Positions 33,891 through 41,172 of a stretch of 64,000 nucleotides of DNA are shown in pieces. The stretch is from Clostridiales bacterium (lineage in GTDB: Bacteria > Bacillota > Clostridia > Peptostreptococcales > Anaerovoracaceae). The stretch is from the NCBI GenBank assembly GCA_009911365.1, contig QXXF01000006.1, forward strand, positions 124,001 through 188,000, written 5' to 3'. The notes under the pieces are model-generated. The model searched no databases and was not told where the DNA came from. It worked only from the letters and a program-made list of their open reading frames with translations. A program made the translations under genes and the position numbers. Numbering within the stretch: position 1 is the first letter of the stretch; every line of letters begins with the position of its first letter.

Positions 33891-34835
33891 ATGTCGAACA
33901 TTTCCCGTGAACACCGTTTTTATTCCATCAGCAGTTATCTCAAGGAAGAAATGGGAAGCAAAATTGTTAAGCTGGCGATTGACGGCGGCTTTACCTGTCC
34001 CAACCGGGACGGCTCCAAGGGGAGTGGCGGCTGCGTTTTCTGTTCTGCGTCTGGTTCCGGCGATATGGCCAGCGATATCCCCTCCCAGATCCGTCTGCTA
34101 TCGGGCAAGTGGCCTAACGCCAAGTATCTAGCCTATTTTCAGAGTCATACCAACACTTACGCACCTGTTTCTCAGCTTTGCCGCCAGTACGAGGAAGCGC
34201 TCTCCTATCCAGGCGTGGTGGGTCTCGCTGTGGCGACCAGGCCCGACTGCCTGCCGGAAGATGTTCTGGATCTGTTATCAGAAATCAACGAGAAAACCTT
34301 TCTCTGGGTGGAGCTAGGTCTGCAAACCATCCACGAAGACACGGCCCGGCTCATGAATCGCTGTTATCCGCTCTCCGTCTATGATCAAGCGGTTTCTGAT
34401 CTGACCCGCCGAGGGATCCGCGTGGTGACCCACTTGATCTTTGGCTTGCCAGGGGAAACCCGCAGGCAGATGCTGGATTCTGTGAAATATGTATGCCAAG
34501 ACTCGCAGGCTTTAAATGCAGCGGCAGAAAGTGCCTATGACAGTTCCCGTCATATTTTCGGAATCAAGCTCCACATGCTGAACCTGGTGCGGGGTTCCCA
34601 AATGGAACGGCTGTACCCGGATTACGTTTCCTTTGCTTCCATTGAGGAATATGTGGATTTGGTGGTTTCCGCTCTGGAAATCATCCCGCCCGACATCACC
34701 ATCCACCGCTTGTCCGCTGACGCGCCTCGGCCCACGCTGATTTCTCCGGAATGGAGTTATAAAAAGCGAACCATCCTAAACAGCATCCACAAAGCGCTGC
34801 GGGAACGGGACACCTTTCAGGGAGCCAAGCTGTGA
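33891..34835 (+). CDS. Radical SAM protein, YhcC-like (TIGR01212 family)
   Basis: The protein has 314 residues from the ATG at 33891, behind a purine-rich stretch AAAGGGGGGACGAGGAC. It has the spaced cysteines CPNRDGSKGSGGCVFC that bind the 4Fe-4S cluster in this family and differ from the usual CxxxCxxC. LWVELGLQTIHEDTARLMNR and VTHLIFGLPGETRRQMLDSV belong to the SAM barrel, and GIKLHMLNLVRGSQMERLY is typical of the YhcC group. These proteins are related to Elp3-type radical enzymes, but their substrate is unknown. It is the only plus-strand gene in this region and ends in a hairpin terminator shared with the convergent tdk. Confidence 0.9.
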   Translation: MSNISREHRFYSISSYLKEEMGSKIVKLAIDGGFTCPNRDGSKGSGGCVFCSASGSGDMASDIPSQIRLLSGKWPNAKYLAYFQSHTNTYAPVSQLCRQYEEALSYPGVVGLAVATRPDCLPEDVLDLLSEINEKTFLWVELGLQTIHEDTARLMNRCYPLSVYDQAVSDLTRRGIRVVTHLIFGLPGETRRQMLDSVKYVCQDSQALNAAAESAYDSSRHIFGIKLHMLNLVRGSQMERLYPDYVSFASIEEYVDLVVSALEIIPPDITIHRLSADAPRPTLISPEWSYKKRTILNSIHKALRERDTFQGAKL

Positions 34836-34858
34836 GCCTGACTCCCTGGCTATTTTTT
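34818..34858 (+). terminator. Rho-independent terminator at the end of the radical SAM gene
   Basis: CAGGGAG (34818-34824) pairs with CTCCCTG (34842-34848), followed by GCTATTTTTTGA. The hairpin spans the stop codon and the 14-bp gap to the convergent tdk gene. Confidence 0.7.
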
Positions 34859-35440
34859 GATCTTTGGCCCAATGCGGCCATCGTTGTAATGCTTTCTGCA
34901 TAAGGACACGTACATTTCATTTCCACCGATCATGATCTGTTCCCCGGTCCTAGTCATCTCTCCATCTACCACTCTGGCTACCATGGTAGCCTTTCTGCCG
35001 CACCAGCAGATGGTCTTGATCTCTTCGATCTTATCCGCATAGATCAGCAGGTAGTACGCTCCCTCAAATAGTTCGTTTTTAAAGTCATTTTTCAATCCAT
35101 AGGCCAGAACCGGAACCTCACAGCTATCTACGATCTCCACCAGCTCTTCCACATGATGCTTTTTCAAAAATTGACATTCATCGATCAGCACGCATTCGAT
35201 CTCTTCTTTTGCGTTTTCTGTCATAAAGAGTTCCAGTATATTGGTGTTTTCATTAACAACTATGGCTTCTCTCTGAATCCCGATCCTGGAAGTGATCACC
35301 CCTAGCCCAAAGCGGTCGTCCACGCTGGGTGCGAGAGTCAAAACCCGTTTTCCCCGTTCTTCGTAATTGTGGGCAATCCGTATGATCTCCGCAGATTTCC
35401 CCGCATTCATAGTACTGTATCTATAATAAAGCTGTGCCAT
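34850..35440 (-). CDS. tdk: Thymidine kinase
   Basis: The protein has 196 residues, a type II thymidine kinase. The P-loop is YSTMNAGKSAEIIRIA, the Walker B is CVLIDECQFLKKH, and CWCGRKATMVARVVDG with the final CRKHYNDGR gives the zinc-binding lasso. It phosphorylates thymidine for salvage. The gene is convergent with the radical SAM gene and stands alone; the ATG at 35440 follows AGGAGGAACAA. Confidence 0.96.
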   Translation of the reverse strand: MAQLYYRYSTMNAGKSAEIIRIAHNYEERGKRVLTLAPSVDDRFGLGVITSRIGIQREAIVVNENTNILELFMTENAKEEIECVLIDECQFLKKHHVEELVEIVDSCEVPVLAYGLKNDFKNELFEGAYYLLIYADKIEEIKTICWCGRKATMVARVVDGEMTRTGEQIMIGGNEMYVSLCRKHYNDGRIGPKIKK

Positions 35441-35621
35441 TTGTTCCTCCTCTTTCTTTTCGTATCAATCTATTCTATATGATACGGCGCAGAAAGGCAA
35501 GGGAGCAAATTTTTGAGACGGGGAAATCGACTTTTACGCAAGAACAAAGTTAGCTTCGCAGATTCTCTTTCAGCGGTAGACTCTGCTGATATTCCAGAAA
35601 TATCGCAAAGGATATTTCTTA

Positions 35622-35668
35622 TACAATAAAAAAGTAATCCTTCGGACATATGTCAGCAAAAGATTACC
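35622..35668 (-). terminator. Terminator of the tRNA operon
   Basis: On the minus strand GTAATC (35667-35662) and GATTAC (35639-35634) form a stem around a loop that includes the palindrome GACATATGTC, followed by a T-rich stretch TTTTTTATT. It starts 10 bp past the last tRNA gene. The rest of the gap up to tdk (35441-35621) shows no gene. Confidence 0.7.
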
Positions 35669-35676
35669 TTTAAAAG

Positions 35677-35752
<76 letters not shown>

Positions 35753-35775
35753 ATACTTTATTTAACTGTCATGAT

Positions 35776-35852
35776 TGGTGGGCCATCAGGGACTTGAACC
35801 CCGGACCTGCCGGTTATGAGCCGGATGCTCTGACCAACTGAGCTAATGGCCC
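35776..35852 (-). tRNA. tRNA with CAU anticodon (Met elongator or Ile2)
   Basis: The 77-nt cloverleaf begins GGGCCATTAGCTC, has loop CTCATAA and an encoded CCA. The D-arm and length are not initiator-like. The acceptor has C4-G69 and C5-G68 pairs, which in E. coli favour TilS and an Ile2 identity, so lysidine modification to read AUA is possible. Identity needs a comparison with the other CAU tRNAs of the genome. Confidence 0.9.
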
Positions 35853-35863
35853 ATTTGGAAAAA

Positions 35864-35940
35864 TGGTCGGGGTGGCAGGATTTGAACCCGCGGCCCACTG
35901 GTCCCAAACCAGTTGCGCTACCAAACTGCGCTACACCCCG
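35864..35940 (-). tRNA. tRNA-Pro (UGG)
   Basis: The 77-nt cloverleaf begins CGGGGTGTAGCGC, has anticodon TGG in the loop TTTGGGA and ends in an encoded CCA. The C1-G72 pair and the D-arm are typical of proline tRNAs. Confidence 0.97.
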
Positions 35941-35961
35941 AAACGTAAATGATTATGAAAA

Positions 35962-36037
35962 TGGCAGGGGCAGTAGGATTTGAACCCACGGCACGTGGTT
36001 TTGGAGACCACTGCTCTACCAACTGAGCTATACCCCT
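35962..36037 (-). tRNA. tRNA-Trp (CCA)
   Basis: The 76-nt cloverleaf begins AGGGGTATAGCTC, with anticodon CCA in the loop CTCCAAA, discriminator G and an encoded CCA end. Confidence 0.97.
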
Positions 36038-36038
36038 A

Positions 36039-36133
<95 letters not shown>

Positions 36134-36184
36134 AGGCTATATGTATCGCTCCGACATATCATCTGCGGTATTCTCAGATTCCTA

Positions 36185-36273
36185 TGGCGGAGAGGGTGGG
36201 ATTCGAACCCACGGCCCCTTACGGAGTCACTGGTTTTCAAGACCAGCTCCTTAAACCACTCGGACACCTCTCC
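36185..36273 (-). tRNA. tRNA-Ser (UGA)
   Basis: An 89-nt class II tRNA beginning GGAGAGGTGTCC, with a long variable arm, anticodon TGA in the loop CTTGAAA and an encoded GCCA end. Confidence 0.97.
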
Positions 36274-36316
36274 ACATTGCAAGTTTTCGTTCTGCTACAC
36301 CATACCTTAAAAAAAT

Positions 36317-36392
36317 TGGTGACCCATCGGAGATTCGAACTCCGGACACCTTGATTAAAAGTCAAGTGCTCTGCCGACTGAGCTAATGGGTC
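36317..36392 (-). tRNA. tRNA-Lys (UUU)
   Basis: The 76-nt cloverleaf begins GACCCATTAGCTC, with anticodon TTT in the loop CTTTTAA and an encoded ACCA end. Confidence 0.97.
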
Positions 36393-36395
36393 GTA

Positions 36396-36472
36396 TGGCT
36401 GGGGTAGCAGGACTCGAACCTACGAATGACGGAGTCAAAGTCCGTTGCCTTAACCGGCTTGGCTATACCCCA
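36396..36472 (-). tRNA. tRNA-Gln (UUG)
   Basis: The 77-nt cloverleaf begins TGGGGTATAGCCAAG with the weak first pair typical of glutamine tRNAs; anticodon TTG lies in the loop CTTTGAC. CCA is encoded. Confidence 0.97.
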
Positions 36473-36484
36473 ATCTTGAAAAAA

Positions 36485-36561
36485 TGGCGAGCCCACAGGG
36501 ATTCGAACCCCGGACACACGGCTTAGAAGGCCGTTGCTCTATCCAACTGAGCTATGAGCCC
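36485..36561 (-). tRNA. tRNA-Arg (UCU)
   Basis: The 77-nt cloverleaf begins GGGCTCATAGCTC, with anticodon TCT in the loop CTTCTAA. CCA is encoded after a G discriminator. Confidence 0.97.
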
Positions 36562-36566
36562 AAAAA

Positions 36567-36640
<74 letters not shown>

Positions 36641-36645
36641 ATAAA

Positions 36646-36720
36646 TGGAGCGGAAGACGAGATTCGAACTCGCGACCCTCGCCTTGGCAAGGCGATGCTC
36701 TACCCCTGAGCCACTTCCGC
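36646..36720 (-). tRNA. tRNA-Gly (GCC)
   Basis: The 75-nt cloverleaf begins GCGGAAGTGGCTC, with anticodon GCC in the loop TTGCCAA and a TCCA end. Five bases separate it from the other glycine tRNA. Confidence 0.97.
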
Positions 36721-36741
36721 ACACTAAATAATTGATTAAAT

Positions 36742-36826
36742 TGGTCGAGGGTGGTGGATTCGAACCACCGAAAGCTCAGCTAACGGATTTACAGTCCGCC
36801 CCCTTTGGCCACTCGGGAAACCCTCG
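36742..36826 (-). tRNA. tRNA-Tyr (GUA)
   Basis: An 85-nt class II tRNA with a long variable arm, anticodon GTA in the loop CTGTAAA and an encoded ACCA end. The acceptor begins CGAGGG, pairing with CCCTCG. Confidence 0.95.
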
Positions 36827-36836
36827 ATATTTTTTG

Positions 36837-36911
36837 TGGAGCTGGTGGAGGGAATCGAACCCCCAACCTGCTGATTACAAATCAGCTGCTCTACCGTTGA
36901 GCCACACCAGC
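36837..36911 (-). tRNA. tRNA-Thr (UGU)
   Basis: The 75-nt cloverleaf begins GCTGGTGTGGCTC, with anticodon TGT in the loop TTTGTAA and a TCCA end. Confidence 0.97.
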
Positions 36912-36948
36912 GAATTGACACGTTGTTCGCTATCGACTTTGATAAAAT

Positions 36949-37025
36949 TGGCGATCCGGAACGGGCTCGAACCGTCGACCTCCAGCGTGACAGGCTGGCA
37001 TTCTAACCAACTGAACTACCGGACC
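36949..37025 (-). tRNA. tRNA-Asp (GUC)
   Basis: The 77-nt cloverleaf begins GGTCCGGTAGTTC, with anticodon GTC in the loop CTGTCAC and a GCCA end. The second acceptor pair is a G-T wobble. Confidence 0.96.
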
Positions 37026-37074
37026 GCATCCTCGACAACACGTCCGCTTTTTCCAGCCAAACGTTAAATGATTA

Positions 37075-37150
37075 TGGTGGGCGTTATAGGGCTCGAACCT
37101 ATGACCCTCTGCTTGTAAGGCAGATGCTCTCCCAGCTGAGCTAAACGCCC
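37075..37150 (-). tRNA. tRNA-Val (UAC)
   Basis: The 76-nt cloverleaf begins GGGCGTTTAGCTC, with anticodon TAC in the loop CTTACAA and an ACCA end. It is the first gene after the strong promoter at 37182-37210. Confidence 0.97.
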
Positions 37151-37181
37151 ATATTTTTTTATCTTCTCGACACATTTACTT

Positions 37182-37210
37182 ATTATACAGAAATCATTAC
37201 CAGTTGTCAA
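37182..37210 (-). promoter_or_regulatory. Perfect consensus promoter of the main tRNA operon
   Basis: On the minus strand TTGACA (37210-37205) and TATAAT (37187-37182) are exactly 17 bp apart. Both boxes equal the sigma-A consensus, as expected for stable RNA genes. It stands 31 bp before tRNA-Val. Confidence 0.93.
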
Positions 37211-37284
37211 GCACTTTTTTCTGTTTTTTGTTTGAATTTTCATCTTTCTGCATTCAAGCTTCGAATCAAATTCACGCTTTCAAT

Positions 37285-37359
37285 TGGCTCCAAGGGTGGG
37301 GCTCGAACCCACAGCCTACCGGTTAACAGCCGGTTGCTCCACCATTGAGCTACCTTGGA
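37285..37359 (-). tRNA. tRNA-Asn (GUU)
   Basis: The 75-nt cloverleaf begins TCCAAGGTAGCTC, with anticodon GTT in the loop CTGTTAA and a GCCA end. It lies 134 bp upstream of the main cluster and has its own promoter. Confidence 0.97.
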
Positions 37360-37376
37360 ACGTTTGAAGCTTCTCT

Positions 37377-37405
37377 ATATTAGCACAGCAATTCCTGCAT
37401 GTCAA
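37377..37405 (-). promoter_or_regulatory. Near-consensus promoter of tRNA-Asn
   Basis: On the minus strand TTGACA (37405-37400) and TAATAT (37382-37377) are 17 bp apart, 17 bp upstream of tRNA-Asn. Confidence 0.88.
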
Positions 37406-37505
37406 TCAAAATTTTAGATTTTTTTCAACATATTTTTCATAGATTTCTCAGGACTGGCACAAACCGCCAAATTTCAAGGCCACAGAGCCTGATAAGGATC
37501 TCGTT

Positions 37506-38135
37506 TTACAGATCCTTTTTCGCCAACTCTGTCGTTTCTTCCATTAGCACCGCAGTCCCGGATGTCAAATTAGCGAAGGAGGCCTTAACTTGCTCCGCAT
37601 CTTCCAGTTCCGCGGCTGCTTTTATCGTGACCAGTTCTTCATAAGCAATGTCCTCGATGGAAAACAAGCCTTCCTTGGCAAGATTTTGGGCTTTGCTCAA
37701 AAAAGAGTAATCCAGTTTGAACCGCAGCACGGCCATTTCCTTGATCATGCATTTACCCGCCGCTTCCAGCCCCAGACGTGCGCTCCCAGTATATGCTCTC
37801 ACCAGTCCGCCCGTCCCTAATTTGATGCCGCCAAAATAGCGGGTCACCACGACAGCTACATTGGTGATCCCTTCTTTCACCAGCATCTGCACGATAGGCG
37901 CGCCCGATGTTCCCTGGGGTTCGCCGTCATCGCTGGCCCACTGGATCTGAAACTTGTCACCAATCACCATAGCGGGTACATTGTGGGTAGCTGTTTTGTG
38001 CTCGCTGCGGATAGAGGCAATGAAAGCCTCTGCCTCCTCCCTGCTTTCCACTGGTTTCACATATGCGATAAACCTTGATTTTTCAATGATTTGCTCGGCA
38101 TGAGCCTCTTGTCTAACCGTATTATACTGTATCAT
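37506..38135 (-). CDS. yigZ: YigZ/IMPACT-family protein
   Basis: The protein has 209 residues. The N-terminal UPF0029 domain has EKSRFIAYVKPVESREEAEA and the signature DDGEPQGTSGAPIVQMLV, followed by VVVTRYFGGIKLGTGGLVRAY; the C-domain is ferredoxin-like (DUF1949). Homologues include yeast Yih1/IMPACT, which act on the Gcn pathway, but the bacterial role is not settled. It overlaps the end of hflX by 14 nt and so is its downstream partner in an operon. Confidence 0.93.
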   Translation of the reverse strand: MIQYNTVRQEAHAEQIIEKSRFIAYVKPVESREEAEAFIASIRSEHKTATHNVPAMVIGDKFQIQWASDDGEPQGTSGAPIVQMLVKEGITNVAVVVTRYFGGIKLGTGGLVRAYTGSARLGLEAAGKCMIKEMAVLRFKLDYSFLSKAQNLAKEGLFSIEDIAYEELVTIKAAAELEDAEQVKASFANLTSGTAVLMEETTELAKKDL

Positions 38136-39402
38136 AATCTTTTAACCTGCTGTAATCCGCCTTTTCTAATTCCACGTCAAAAAAAGTCCCATCCTCTCTG
38201 TGATCCATGGCAAAGACCGCTGCTTTTTCATAGAGATAGGAAGAAAGGTCTCCCCTGCTGTAAGGGATCAAAAGCTTGGCCCTGACTCTTGTTGAAAAAA
38301 TAGCTTTCTTGATCTTTTCCAGCAACTGCTCCATATTATCTCCTCTTTTCGCGGACACAAACACGCAGTCATCGCCAGAGGCATCGATCAAAGGCTCTAA
38401 GACCTTGTCCATTTTATTGTAAACTCTGATTTTTTCCTGATTTCCCGCTCCTAGTTCATCGATGACCTTGTTTGTCACATCGATCTGAAAATCGTAATTT
38501 TCATAAGCCGCATCTACCACATGCAGGAGCAAATCCGCGTAAACGATCTCTTCCAATGTGGCTTTGAAGGCTTCTACCAGAGAATGCGGAAGCTTGCTGA
38601 CAAAGCCTACAGTGTCGATCAAAATGAACTCACAGTTATTGGCCAAGCGAATGCTTCGCTGCTGGGTGTCCAAAGTGGCAAACAGCATGTCCTGCTCTGT
38701 CACTGCTTTATCTTCCTTTTCCAACATGGTCAGCAGCCAATTCATGATCGCTGATTTTCCTGAATTCGTGTAGCCCACGAGGGCCACTACTGGGATTTCC
38801 GCCTTTTCCCTACGAGAACGCTGCACGCTTCTAGTATTTTTGATCTGAGCCAGTTCTTTTTTGATATCATCCATTCTTTTGGCAATATGACGCCTGTCGG
38901 TCTCCAGCTTTTTTTCTCCAGGTCCCCTGGTGCCAATACCGCCGCCCAGACGGGATAGAGATTTCCCAAACCCAGTGAGCCGAGGCATCCTGTACTGGAG
39001 CTGCGCTAGTTCCACCTGGAGTTTTCCTTCCTTGGACGTGGCTCTGGCCGCAAAGATATCCAAAATCAAAATCGTCCTGTCTATGACCCGTACGGATAGC
39101 TGCTCCTCCAAATTCCGCAGCTGCATGCCGGAAAGTTCTTCATTGAAAATGACCGTATCCGCCTCCATGACTTGACACATCTCCGCCAGCTCTTCCACCT
39201 TTCCCTTTCCTATGAGCGTGGCTGAATTGGGTTTTTCAAGGCGCTGAATCATTTCTCCCAGCACTTCCACTCCTGCCGCCTGTGCCAGGCCAGAAAGTTC
39301 TTCCATGGAATAAGACACGTCTTCATTCAGCTGCAGGCCGACTAAAATGGCCTGGTATTCTTCTTCTCTGATAATTTCATTGTTTTCATTAAATCTAACC
39401 AT
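38122..39402 (-). CDS. hflX: Ribosome-associated GTPase HflX
   Basis: The protein has 426 residues. The N-domain (~1-190) has the RIQRLEKPNSATLIGKGKVEE-like region and RTILILDIFAARATSKEG with the glycine-rich GFGKSLSRLGGGIGTRGPGE segment, then a GTPase domain with VALVGYTNSGKSAIMNWLL (G1) and ILIDTVGFVSKLPHSLVEAF (G3). HflX rescues or splits stalled 70S ribosomes under stress. The start at 39402 is an ATG just after the gene-poor 43-bp gap to yunB. Confidence 0.94.
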   Translation of the reverse strand: MVRFNENNEIIREEEYQAILVGLQLNEDVSYSMEELSGLAQAAGVEVLGEMIQRLEKPNSATLIGKGKVEELAEMCQVMEADTVIFNEELSGMQLRNLEEQLSVRVIDRTILILDIFAARATSKEGKLQVELAQLQYRMPRLTGFGKSLSRLGGGIGTRGPGEKKLETDRRHIAKRMDDIKKELAQIKNTRSVQRSRREKAEIPVVALVGYTNSGKSAIMNWLLTMLEKEDKAVTEQDMLFATLDTQQRSIRLANNCEFILIDTVGFVSKLPHSLVEAFKATLEEIVYADLLLHVVDAAYENYDFQIDVTNKVIDELGAGNQEKIRVYNKMDKVLEPLIDASGDDCVFVSAKRGDNMEQLLEKIKKAIFSTRVRAKLLIPYSRGDLSSYLYEKAAVFAMDHREDGTFFDVELEKADYSRLKDYDTV

Positions 39403-39445
39403 ATCTCTATCTTAACATATCTGGCACGCTTTATGCCACAAATTA

Positions 39446-40111
39446 CTACGTTACATCCAGAATATCTTCTTTTGGCACCTGAACATAGCTCTGCGGCACG
39501 TTTCCTATGATGACAGCTTCCGCAAGAAGGATGGTATTGGATGTACGAAAGGTTTTGGCGGAAAAGGGCGCCAGCATTTTTACCTCGCTTTTTAGGGTTA
39601 TGTAAACTTTATATTTTGTCTGGTTGATCCCCTGCGTCTCAAATTCTGTTTTAAAGTCCATCCCTGACACGCTGAGAGGTATCACTTTCATTCGTACGCA
39701 GGGCCATGTCTGAGAGAGCACTTTACTATCCAGAAGGCTTCCGATGGGCACTTTGGTGATTTCCTCATCCATGTTGGCGTATTCTTCCTGCAGCTCTTTG
39801 GAAATTTCTGTGATCAGCAGGTTGATGGCTTTTGTGTCAGCCTGAATCATTTCTAGCTCGCCTTTATCATTAGTTTTACGGATAATCAGCTTTTCCGCAT
39901 CTGTTTCCTGCTGAAACTGGTCATTGATGGCTTTTGTCACCATCCGAGTCACCAGCACTCTGGCTCGCATCTTTCCGATGTCTTCCATATTGGGTTCCAC
40001 TGTGGTCCGTACCACCCACGCTGCCCAGGACGCACAGGATATGATGATCAAAAATAGGGACAAAAGCACTACTTTGAATCGCCTCTGTCCCTGTCTGCGT
40101 CCCGCCCTCAT
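39446..40111 (-). CDS. yunB: Sporulation protein YunB
   Basis: The protein has about 221 residues from the ATG near 40111, seven bases after GGAGG; an earlier ATG near 40132 has no good site. It has a basic start, one membrane helix (VVLLSLFLIIISCASWAAWV) and an extracytoplasmic domain with MEDIGKMRARVLVTRMVTKA and SVSGMDFKTEFETQGINQTK. YunB is a conserved sporulation protein made in the mother cell under sigma-E in B. subtilis, needed for a normal spore envelope. It indicates an endospore-forming ancestry. It lies right after codY. Confidence 0.88.
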   Translation of the reverse strand: MRAGRRQGQRRFKVVLLSLFLIIISCASWAAWVVRTTVEPNMEDIGKMRARVLVTRMVTKAINDQFQQETDAEKLIIRKTNDKGELEMIQADTKAINLLITEISKELQEEYANMDEEITKVPIGSLLDSKVLSQTWPCVRMKVIPLSVSGMDFKTEFETQGINQTKYKVYITLKSEVKMLAPFSAKTFRTSNTILLAEAVIIGNVPQSYVQVPKEDILDVT

Positions 40112-40173
40112 AAAAACACCTCCGCCATTCATTTATTCTATGCCCAGCGCAGGTGTTTTGTTCGTGGATTTTC

Positions 40174-40953
40174 CTAAATATTCAGGTTTTCTAATTCCTC
40201 GTTAAATTTATCGTTGATGATCTTGATATGGGTCCCCTTCATGCCCAGGGAGCGGGACTCAATGACACCAGCGCTTTCTAGCTTTCTCAGGGCATTGACG
40301 ATAACGGATCTGGTGATACCCGAACGATCTGCGATTTTACTTGCCACCAAAAGACCCTCATTGCCTTCCAGCTCTGAGAAAATCTGCTGTACAGCCTCGA
40401 TTTCTGAATAGGAAAGCGTCCCTATGGCCATCTGGACCACAGCTTTCTGTCTGGCCTCTTCCTCTTCCTCCAGAGCTTTCCGTCTTTGGATCTCCAGTCC
40501 CACGACCGTGGCACCATATTCTCCCAACACTAAATCTTCATCACTGAATTCCGGCGCGTACCTAGTCAAGATGAGCGTCCCCCATCTCTGTCCGCCGCCT
40601 AAAATCGGGACCACTGTGTGCAGCTTGTCAGAAGTATCATAATCATATTTAAAGATCTTCAGCGCCTCTTCCGCAGTCAAATTCGCCTGGGTAGATGTCA
40701 CTTTCAGCAAGGCCTCATTATATTCGATTGGAAGTTTCTCCATTCCAGTTTCCGGATCCGCAATGGCTGAACTATCTGATTTGATCTTATAATTCACGCT
40801 CATCACCTTACCCTTACGGTTTACGATATATACATTGGCATCCATCAGGTCGCTTAAAATCGAGCACAATTCACTGAAGGAAAATGCTCCTGACGCGCTT
40901 TCCTGAAGGACCCAATTGAGCTTCCTTACTTTCGTCAAAATTTGGTTTTCCAT
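40174..40953 (-). CDS. codY: GTP- and branched-chain amino acid-sensing repressor CodY
   Basis: The protein has 259 residues, the standard length. An N-terminal GAF domain (~1-155) binds isoleucine/valine, starting LTKVRKLNWVLQESASGAFS; the C-terminal winged helix has LLVASKIADRSGITRSVIVN and LRKLESAGVIESRSLGMKGT. It represses nitrogen, amino acid and sporulation genes in rich conditions. Its own promoter at 41020-41048 has a CodY-box-like sequence just upstream, so feedback control is likely. It follows hslU, as in B. subtilis. Confidence 0.97.
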   Translation of the reverse strand: MENQILTKVRKLNWVLQESASGAFSFSELCSILSDLMDANVYIVNRKGKVMSVNYKIKSDSSAIADPETGMEKLPIEYNEALLKVTSTQANLTAEEALKIFKYDYDTSDKLHTVVPILGGGQRWGTLILTRYAPEFSDEDLVLGEYGATVVGLEIQRRKALEEEEEARQKAVVQMAIGTLSYSEIEAVQQIFSELEGNEGLLVASKIADRSGITRSVIVNALRKLESAGVIESRSLGMKGTHIKIINDKFNEELENLNI

Positions 40954-41019
40954 ATATTCGTCTCGCCTCCTACAATTGTCAATTTACTTAACGTTTCCAA
41001 CCTTCTGATCAATAAATTC

Positions 41020-41048
41020 ATTATATATGGTTTCTCCAAAGATGACAA
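41020..41048 (-). promoter_or_regulatory. Promoter of codY
   Basis: On the minus strand TTGTCA (41048-41043) and TATAAT (41025-41020) are 17 bp apart, 67 bp upstream of the codY start. GTAGGAGGC is the ribosome binding site. Confidence 0.85.
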
Positions 41049-41059
41049 CTTATTTTTTG

Positions 41060-41074
41060 AGTTTTCTAAAAAGT
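41060..41074. promoter_or_regulatory. CodY-box-like operator upstream of codY
   Basis: AGTTTTCTAAAAAGT on the plus strand matches the CodY box AATTTTCWGAAAATT at 12 of 15 positions. It ends 12 bp before the -35 box of the codY promoter. Confidence 0.55.
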
Positions 41075-41101
41075 TTTTTAATGCAAAACAATTACCACTA
41101 A

Positions 41102-41129
41102 TTTGCGGTTTCACGTTTGCCCACCGCAA
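41102..41129 (-). terminator. Inverted repeat after hslU, possible weak terminator
   Basis: On the minus strand TTGCGGT and ACCGCAA form a perfect 7-bp stem around a 13-nt loop, 44 bp past the hslU stop. The following ATTAGTGGTAATTGTTTT is only partly T-rich, so some transcripts may read on into codY. Confidence 0.45.
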
Positions 41130-41172
41130 CCAACTTGCTAAATCGCAACTATTTTGTCTGATACCGCCAAGC

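Noticed and set aside
40935-41129. A 64-codon ORF in the codY leader
   Set aside because: It overlaps the codY promoter and its operator and runs into codY in another frame, without a ribosome binding site.
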